A stretch of DNA of 17,882 bases, taken from positions 378 to 18,259 of the forward strand of contig CAJUQB010000093.1 in assembly GCA_910588285.1 (NCBI GenBank). Direction: 5' to 3'. Positions 14,037-17,882 of this stretch are shown here, piece by piece. The stretch is from an uncultured Lachnospiraceae bacterium. Lineage in GTDB: Bacteria; Bacillota; Clostridia; Lachnospirales; Lachnospiraceae. Positions within the stretch are counted from its first letter, which is position 1. Each line of letters starts with the position of its first letter. Position numbers and translations under genes: made by a program. The notes under the pieces were generated by a model. It did not search any database, was not told where the DNA came from, and was given only the letters and a program-made list of their open reading frames with translations.

Positions 14037-14900
14037 TCAGCTCCTGCCAGACCCATCCACTGAAAGAATCTCTCCGGTTACATAAGCCGCCATATCGCTG
14101 GCCAGATACACAAAGGCATTGGCCACATCTTCCGGCTCTCCCGGCCTTCCCAGCGGAATCTGGGAACAGATTGCCTTGACGGTCTGCTCCGGCAGGGCCG
14201 CCACCATATCCGTCCTGGTCACACCGGGCGCCACTGCATTCACACGAATATTGTCCTTGCCCAGCTCCCGGGCCAGGGAGATGGTCATCCCGTTTACCGC
14301 AAACTTGCTGGTGGGATATGCCACGCCTGCCGGCTGGCCATAGCGGCTCACCATGGAGCTTGTATTGATGATGCTTCCGCCGCCCTGCGCCTTCATGATC
14401 TTCACGGCAGGCAGGATCGTGTACAGCAGCGCCTTCACATTCAGATCCAGCACCCGGTCAAAAAGCTCCGCCGTGTAATCATAAATAGGCGTGCTCTCCG
14501 ATACGCCTGCATTGTTCACAAGAATGTCAATCCTGCCATAGCGCTCCTGAATGGACTGTACGGCTGCCTCCACTTCCTTTGCATCCAGCAGATTCGGGCA
14601 CATGCCCTCCACCGGCCAGTATTGCGGCTTTCCCTCATCATTATAGATCCAGTCCTGCCCAACGCCTGCCGTAAAAACCGGGTGCTCTATATTAAAAAGG
14701 AAGACTCCTCCCTGCTGTGCCGCATATTTGCAGTGCCAGCCATAGCCGCAGCCCAGGTCAAGGACAGCCTTTCCTTGAAGCGGCGGAAACAGAGGCTTGA
14801 GCTGATGCCACTTTCCGGCTGCGGGAAGTCCTTCCCTGCTGCGGGCCATCTTGGCGTATTCCTCAAAAAATATTTCATTCTCATATTCATTATTCACAGC
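14037..14900 (-). CDS. Chimeric SAM-methyltransferase::short-chain dehydrogenase
   Basis: The frame opens at a GTG, with GGAGG nearby; GTG 14897 and GTG 14900 lie within this start region, and 14897 gives 286 residues. Residues 1-~62 are the start of a class I methyltransferase (motif I LDLGCGYG, 46-53). Residues ~64-96 (GVFLFNIEHPVFTAG to YWPVE) come from the same kind of methyltransferase, but the ~60-70 residues that should lie between are gone. From ~98 the protein is a short-chain dehydrogenase: NNAG (128-131), Ser180/181, Tyr194-x3-Lys198, GEILSVDGS. The SDR lacks its N-terminal Gly-rich NAD site (TGxxxGIG). Neither half should be active. The SDR part resembles the BaiA/hydroxysteroid-dehydrogenase-like group. 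Its last 117 bp are duplicated beyond hicAB. Confidence 0.85.
   Translation of the reverse strand, partial: AVNNEYENEIFFEEYAKMARSREGLPAAGKWHQLKPLFPPLQGKAVLDLGCGYGWHCKYAAQQGGVFLFNIEHPVFTAGVGQDWIYNDEGKPQYWPVEGMCPNLLDAKEVEAAVQSIQERYGRIDILVNNAGVSESTPIYDYTAELFDRVLDLNVKALLYTILPAVKIMKAQGGGSIINTSSMVSRYGQPAGVAYPTSKFAVNGMTISLARELGKDNIRVNAVAPGVTRTDMVAALPEQTVKAICSQIPLGRPGEPEDVANAFVYLASDMAAYVTGEILSVDGSGRS
14038..14154 (-). repeat. 117-bp direct repeat copy 2 (within the SDR 3' end)
   Basis: This is the in-gene partner of 13149-13265; the three differences are at 13177/14066, 13184/14073 and 13196/14085 approximately. Repeat starts are 889 bp apart. Recombination between the two would remove the hicAB module and leave a single SDR end. 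Confidence 0.95.
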
Positions 14901-15156
14901 ATATCATCCTCCTTCTCTGGTCTTTTTACTCCAACCTCTTTTTTATTGCAGCATATATGTTCACAAAACGGGCAAAAAAGGAAGCCTTCGTTGGTAGATT
15001 TTTATCATCCCATCCCTTATAATTTATCTCATCAAAACAAAGTGTTGTTCTTCAAATTAAAAGAGAAGCCAATCCGCAGATTATTTTAGCATCATAGAGA
15101 GCTGTGGAAGATTTCACGCCACATTATCCGGAAACAGTTCTTCACATTATCGGAAC
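14901..15156. other. Non-coding AT-rich gap
   Basis: I see no gene. The left part is the leader of the chimeric gene, with its GGAGG. Near the right end an imperfect direct repeat, ACATTATCCGGAAAC (15121-15135) and ACATTATCGGAAC (15144-15156), occurs with a 23-bp period. No convincing promoter is visible on either strand. Confidence 0.5.
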
Positions 15157-15195
15157 AAAAATACCCCATGCAAATTAATCGTGCAGGGGTATTTT
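15157..15195 (-). terminator. Hairpin terminator, best on the minus strand
   Basis: AAAATACCCC (15158-15167) pairs with GGGGTATTTT (15186-15195). An inner TGCA/TGCA extension and AATTAATCG loop are present. On the minus strand the stem ends in a T-run (15161-15157), directly downstream of the open frame ending at 15204. Confidence 0.75.
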
Positions 15196-15203
15196 GTATC
15201 GTT

Positions 15204-15401
15204 TTATAAAAAGGGCAGTTCCTCTTCTCCTGTCTGGTAAGCGGGCTCTTTGCAACGCAGATACTCATACAACAGCCCTTTCTCTTTCAGGAAATCCATA
15301 AGGGTAAGGATTTCGCATCCCAGGAAGGTCTGGGCTTCCCGGAGGAACTTCCTGGTTTCAGCCAGCAAATGAGCGCCGCAATCTTTTTTACGGGATTGTG
15401 T
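15204..15401 (-). pseudogene. Unidentified C-terminal gene fragment
   Basis: A minus-strand frame open from the stop at 15404-15402 encodes ~65 residues, including AETRKFLREAQTFLGCEIL, LMDFLKEKGLLYEYLRC, and the ending EEELPFL. It stops at 15204 just before a terminator hairpin. It reads like a genuine helical C-terminus, but has no plausible start codon, so it is probably the tail of a mobile-element gene cut at about 15400. I do not recognise the family. Confidence 0.4.
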
Positions 15402-15417
15402 TCAGGGATTACGCAAT

Positions 15418-16196
15418 ATGCGGCAATTTTACTGCACCTTTCCAATTCGCTCCACACTGTGGAGCGAATTGAGCTGGTCCCACTACCGGCTTTTGATGCG
15501 TGTGCCAGACGAGCGGGCAAGGACTTTCTATGCGGAAGAATGTGCAAAATCTGCGTGGAGTGTCCGACAACTGGAACGGCAGATCAATACAATGTACTAT
15601 CAACGTATTTTAGCCAGTCAGGATAAATCGCTTGTAGCAAAAGAAATCCAGACTACCGAGCCAAAACCGGAATATGAAAAGATCGTCAAGGACCCCTATG
15701 TGATGGAGTTTTTGCAGATTCAACCGGACACCCATGTGTATGAGGGCGAATTGGAGCAAGCCCTGATCGATCATCTTCAGCATTTCCTGTTGGAACTTGG
15801 ACGAGGCTTTTCATTCGTGGCGCGCCAAAAGCGGTTTACACTGGATGGGCAGGATTTGGGCCAGATGCAGATGTATGTGAACTACTATACTCGTGAAATG
15901 ATGAATGAAGGGGATTCACAACCGATTGGCATTGTTCTTTGTGCGGACAAAGGGGATTCCATGTAAAATACACGCTGCCAGAAGATAATCATCAAATATT
16001 TGCGTCTAAGTATTTTACTTATTTGCCATCCGAAGAAGAATTGAAACGGGAGCTGAACCTGGACAGCTTTTATAAGCTGGAAAAAGGACATCGGATTTTT
16101 GAGCGTACCAGCGATATGGCCTTTGCATTAGAACGCCGGACCATTGGAAAAAAGGTCAAACAGATTCCGGTCATACGATATAAAAATGGTGAATAA
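15418..16196 (+). pseudogene. DUF1016/YhcG-type PD-(D/E)XK nuclease, active site deleted and frameshifted
   Basis: The first frame (15418-15966) matches DUF1016 proteins: LSWSHYRLLMRV, WSVRQLERQINT, KDPYVMEFL, LLELGRGFSFVARQKRFTLDGQ, then DLGQMQMYVNYYTREM and PIGIVLCADKGDSM. In intact relatives about 30 residues carrying the catalytic D...DLK lie between FTLDGQ and GQMQMYVNYY; they are missing, in frame. At 15966 a stop occurs where one base is lacking. The next frame (from about 15958) continues with VKYTLPEDNHQIFASKYFTYLP to KLEK, then unrelated residues to 16196. The N-terminus is also short. These proteins are common on conjugative elements. This copy should be non-functional. Confidence 0.8.
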
Positions 16197-16243
16197 AAAG
16201 AAACAGGCGGTCTGCGTATGCAGGTCGTTTCGTAATAGGGAGG

Positions 16244-16327
16244 GTTCCATCATGTGTCCCCGGCGAGATTCCCCCGGAAGAAGCCAACCGGATAGGCGTG
16301 GAGTTTGTCTGGAACGCGGTTGCATAA
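16244..16327 (+). pseudogene. Possible relaxase fragment
   Basis: One frame contains PGEIPPEEANRIGVEFV, resembling the GE-x-x-PE-x-A-x-x-IG segment in MobA/VirD2-type relaxases of Firmicutes conjugative elements. The His-rich metal site that should follow (HxDxxHxHxH) is absent and the frame stops at 16325. Only about 20 residues support the call. Confidence 0.3.
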
Positions 16328-16346
16328 TTAGCACCCTTTTTGGAAA

Positions 16347-16816
16347 TTATGGCTGCTCTTTCGGAGTTAGTCTGTCATATTGGACGGCAATCTCTCCAGT
16401 ATTCAGGTTTTTCTTTTCTTTATAAAGCATGGTGTAACGTGGCTGCCCCGCTGCGTAATCCTTCTTCTCTTTCGGGAAGAAAGACCTGCAAAAATATTTT
16501 CCACTGGCTTTATGTTCTGCAATAAAAATATAAATATCGCTGTTTTCAAAAGGTGTCGATAGCAAATAATCTGCTTCGATTAATGAAAACTGATTTAATT
16601 TTGCGTTGTAGCGGAACACCAAACGGTTATCATCCAAGAGCTGTTCAATCAAAGCCACTGGTGCAAACCGGCTCTCAATTTGGGTCAGATAGTGGCTTTT
16701 CGTTAAAAAAAGCCAATCACTAACTCTACGGTTTTTCCCTTTCAGCCAATAATAATCCGATATTGTATCTCCAACAATTTTTCAAATGCTTTTGCACACT
16801 TTAGTAATTTATCCAT
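16347..16816 (-). pseudogene. PBECR4-type (barnase/EndoU-like) element gene with stop and frameshift
   Basis: ATG 16816 follows AGAGAGG and starts DKLLKCAKAFEKLLEIQYR. An in-frame TGA at 16744-16742 then replaces the expected codon in IIG-x-KGKTVELVIGF. Around a seven-T run (about 16702-16712) the frame shifts and part of the middle appears lost. A second frame continues as THYLTQIE-like sequence and ALIEQLLDDNRLVFRYNAK through KYFCRSFFPKEKKDY to 16347. This matches proteins annotated with a PBECR4 domain on Clostridia conjugative elements. The C-terminus is probably also cut. The family assignment is from recall of sequence pattern. Confidence 0.6.
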
Positions 16817-16837
16817 AAAACCTCTCTGTCCATTAAG

Positions 16838-16866
16838 AAAGCCGCCCTGCGATGCAAGGCGGCTTT
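16838..16866 (-). terminator. Hairpin with perfect 9-bp arms
   Basis: AAAGCCGCC (16838-16846) and GGCGGCTTT (16858-16866) enclose an 11-base loop. On the minus strand the arm ends in TTTCTT, a modest terminator tail, between the promoter at 17013-17041 and the PBECR4 start. Confidence 0.6.
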
Positions 16867-17041
16867 GAGCATTTTCTTTCGGCTTTGCAGCCTACTCCGG
16901 TTTGAGGTTACTGCACAACCCCTACTGAAAGCTCTGCATAACAAGGCATTCCGATACGCTATTATGCTTCAACGCTTTGGCAGACACACGCCGTTGCCTA
17001 CCTTGTACTATTATTATATGCAATTTTAGAAAATATGTCAA
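16867..17041 (-). promoter_or_regulatory. Consensus sigma-70 promoter and short leader/possible small RNA
   Basis: On the minus strand TTGACA (17041-17036) and TATAAT (17018-17013) are separated by exactly 17 bp, a perfect consensus. The transcript from about 17005 would run ~140-170 bases to the GCCGCC/GGCGGC hairpin before the PBECR4 pseudogene. It could encode a short peptide from GTG (about 16990) ending SECLVMQSFQ at 16922, or be a regulatory leader or small RNA. No larger gene is seen in 16817-17106. Confidence 0.6.
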
Positions 17042-17106
17042 TCCCTTTGAAAAATCAAAAAATCTTCTCTGTTTATGGGAAAGCCCGTCTTCCGTCGAAG
17101 TACTAG

Positions 17107-17748
17107 GAAAATTTAGGAGATACTGCAAAATATATCAACGTAATCAATAAGGACAAAAGCGGGAAGAAAATAAAGCCCCTTATTGAGATTGACCAGGATA
17201 AAATCAATGAAGATCTAAAATATACAGGCTATAACCTTCTGGTTACATCAGAACTTTCCATGGATCCGCTTCAAATTTATCAAACATACCACGGTTTGTG
17301 GAAGATTGAGGAATCCTTCCGGATCACGAAGTCTTATCTGGATGCGCGCCCGGTTTATGTGCAGAAAAAAGAAACCATCTACGGGCATTTTCTGATCTGC
17401 TACCTTAGCCTGTTTCTTTTAAGAGTGCTGGAAATCAAAGTCTGTCAAAATAAAATCAATTCCTATGATCTGATCCATTTCATGCGTGACTTTCGGATTG
17501 TGAGTAAAGGGGATGGTTCCTATATCAATATATCCAGAGACCAGATGTACAGAAAAAATACAGGTGGAGAGGACATCCGCAGTTCCCGCAATCCGAGAGG
17601 TGCCGGGCGGAAAAAAATCTATGCGGAAGATACGGACAAGACGATTCTGGAACTGCGCAATGGTGGAATGACACTGAGAGAGATTGCAGGAACGCTACAA
17701 TGCTCCATAGGGCATGTACAGGATGTATTAAAGCGATGGGAAGTATAG
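17107..17748 (+). pseudogene. IS1634-type transposase, 5' truncated, with helix-turn-helix tail
   Basis: The frame opens after a stop at 17104 and encodes 213 residues. The first ~135 match the C-terminal half of IS1634-family (IS4-like DDE) transposases: GYNLLVTSEL, then IYQTYHGLWKIEESFRITKS, the Y-x-E-x-x-FR signature with the last catalytic Glu, then LDARPVYVQKKETIYGHFL. The N-terminal half with both Asp residues is gone. From about residue 160 the sequence (NPRGAGRKKIY, then MTLREIAGTLQCSIGHVQD) is a resolvase-like helix-turn-helix not expected in this family, suggesting a fusion. An internal ATG at 17260 lacks a ribosome site. Confidence 0.75.
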
Positions 17749-17766
17749 TATCTGAAAGTATATAGC

Positions 17767-17882
17767 GGTGTGTGGAAATTAATTTCCATACCCCCCTAAA
17801 AAATCCCAAAATCATTAACAAGGAGATTCCACTGCTATCAACAGCATTGCATATGGGCGGCAGAAATCACTTTCTACCGCCC
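17767..17882. repeat. Palindrome and terminal hairpin at the right edge
   Basis: GGAAATTAATTTCC is a perfect 14-bp palindrome at about 17775-17788. At the window end, GGGCGGCAGAAA (17855-17866) and TTTCTACCGCCC (17871-17882) are inverted with 11 of 12 pairs and a 4-base loop. The second could be a terminator or element end, but the following bases are outside the window. Confidence 0.5.

Noticed and set aside
15121..15156. Short repeats considered as a CRISPR or iteron array
   Set aside because: Only two imperfect copies, with no spacer pattern or replication gene.
16922..17128. 68-codon minus-strand frame
   Set aside because: A consensus promoter lies inside it, so its first half would be upstream of the transcript; only the last ~22 codons could be a leader peptide.

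Overview
The window looks like a chromosomal accessory segment of a gut-type Clostridia, most likely a Lachnospiraceae relative (Enterocloster/Lachnoclostridium-like). This is inferred from protein character, strong AGGAGG ribosome sites, GC-rich core genes interrupted by AT-rich mobile DNA, and typical Lachnospiraceae families. No rRNA or marker gene is present to fix the taxon.

Layout. 1-1459: a HAD hydrolase with no recognisable start codon (minus strand, runs off the left edge) and a PD-(D/E)XK nuclease whose end runs into the next gene. 1456-3030: a siroheme/[4Fe-4S] nitrite/sulfite reductase. 3008-8461: a purine-oxidation module, with guanine deaminase on the minus strand diverging from a three-subunit xanthine dehydrogenase (molybdopterin, FAD and 2x[2Fe-2S] subunits) on the plus strand. 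The deaminase leader contains a guanine-class purine riboswitch whose terminator re-uses the 3' strand of aptamer stem P1, so the architecture predicts a ligand-ON switch. Guanine would be deaminated to xanthine and xanthine oxidised to urate.

8465-12747: a broken trpB2 remnant, a membrane-anchored PIG-L/LmbE deacetylase, a response-regulator receiver fused to a histidine-kinase ATPase domain, a DUF1848 protein, a MmcQ/YjbR protein, and a flavodoxin-like protein that has lost most of its ferredoxin cysteines. 12748-14900: an HNH-protein N-terminal remnant, then a hicAB toxin-antitoxin pair lying exactly between two 117-bp direct copies (3 mismatches) of the 3' end of a short-chain dehydrogenase gene. 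The full SDR copy is itself a methyltransferase::SDR chimera.

15200-17882: a graveyard of integrative/conjugative-element genes: a DUF1016 nuclease lacking its active site and frameshifted, a possible relaxase scrap, a PBECR4-type gene with stop and frameshift, a consensus promoter driving a short hairpin-ended leader, and a 5'-truncated IS1634-type transposase joined to a helix-turn-helix tail.

The striking theme is the number of genes carrying internal deletions or fusions, many still in frame, around an intact metabolic core (sulfite/nitrite reductase, guaD, xdhABC). Either the locus is decaying by repeated deletion, or the assembly has collapsed; raw reads would decide. The two most interesting leads are the predicted guanine-ON riboswitch and the repeat-flanked hicAB cassette.
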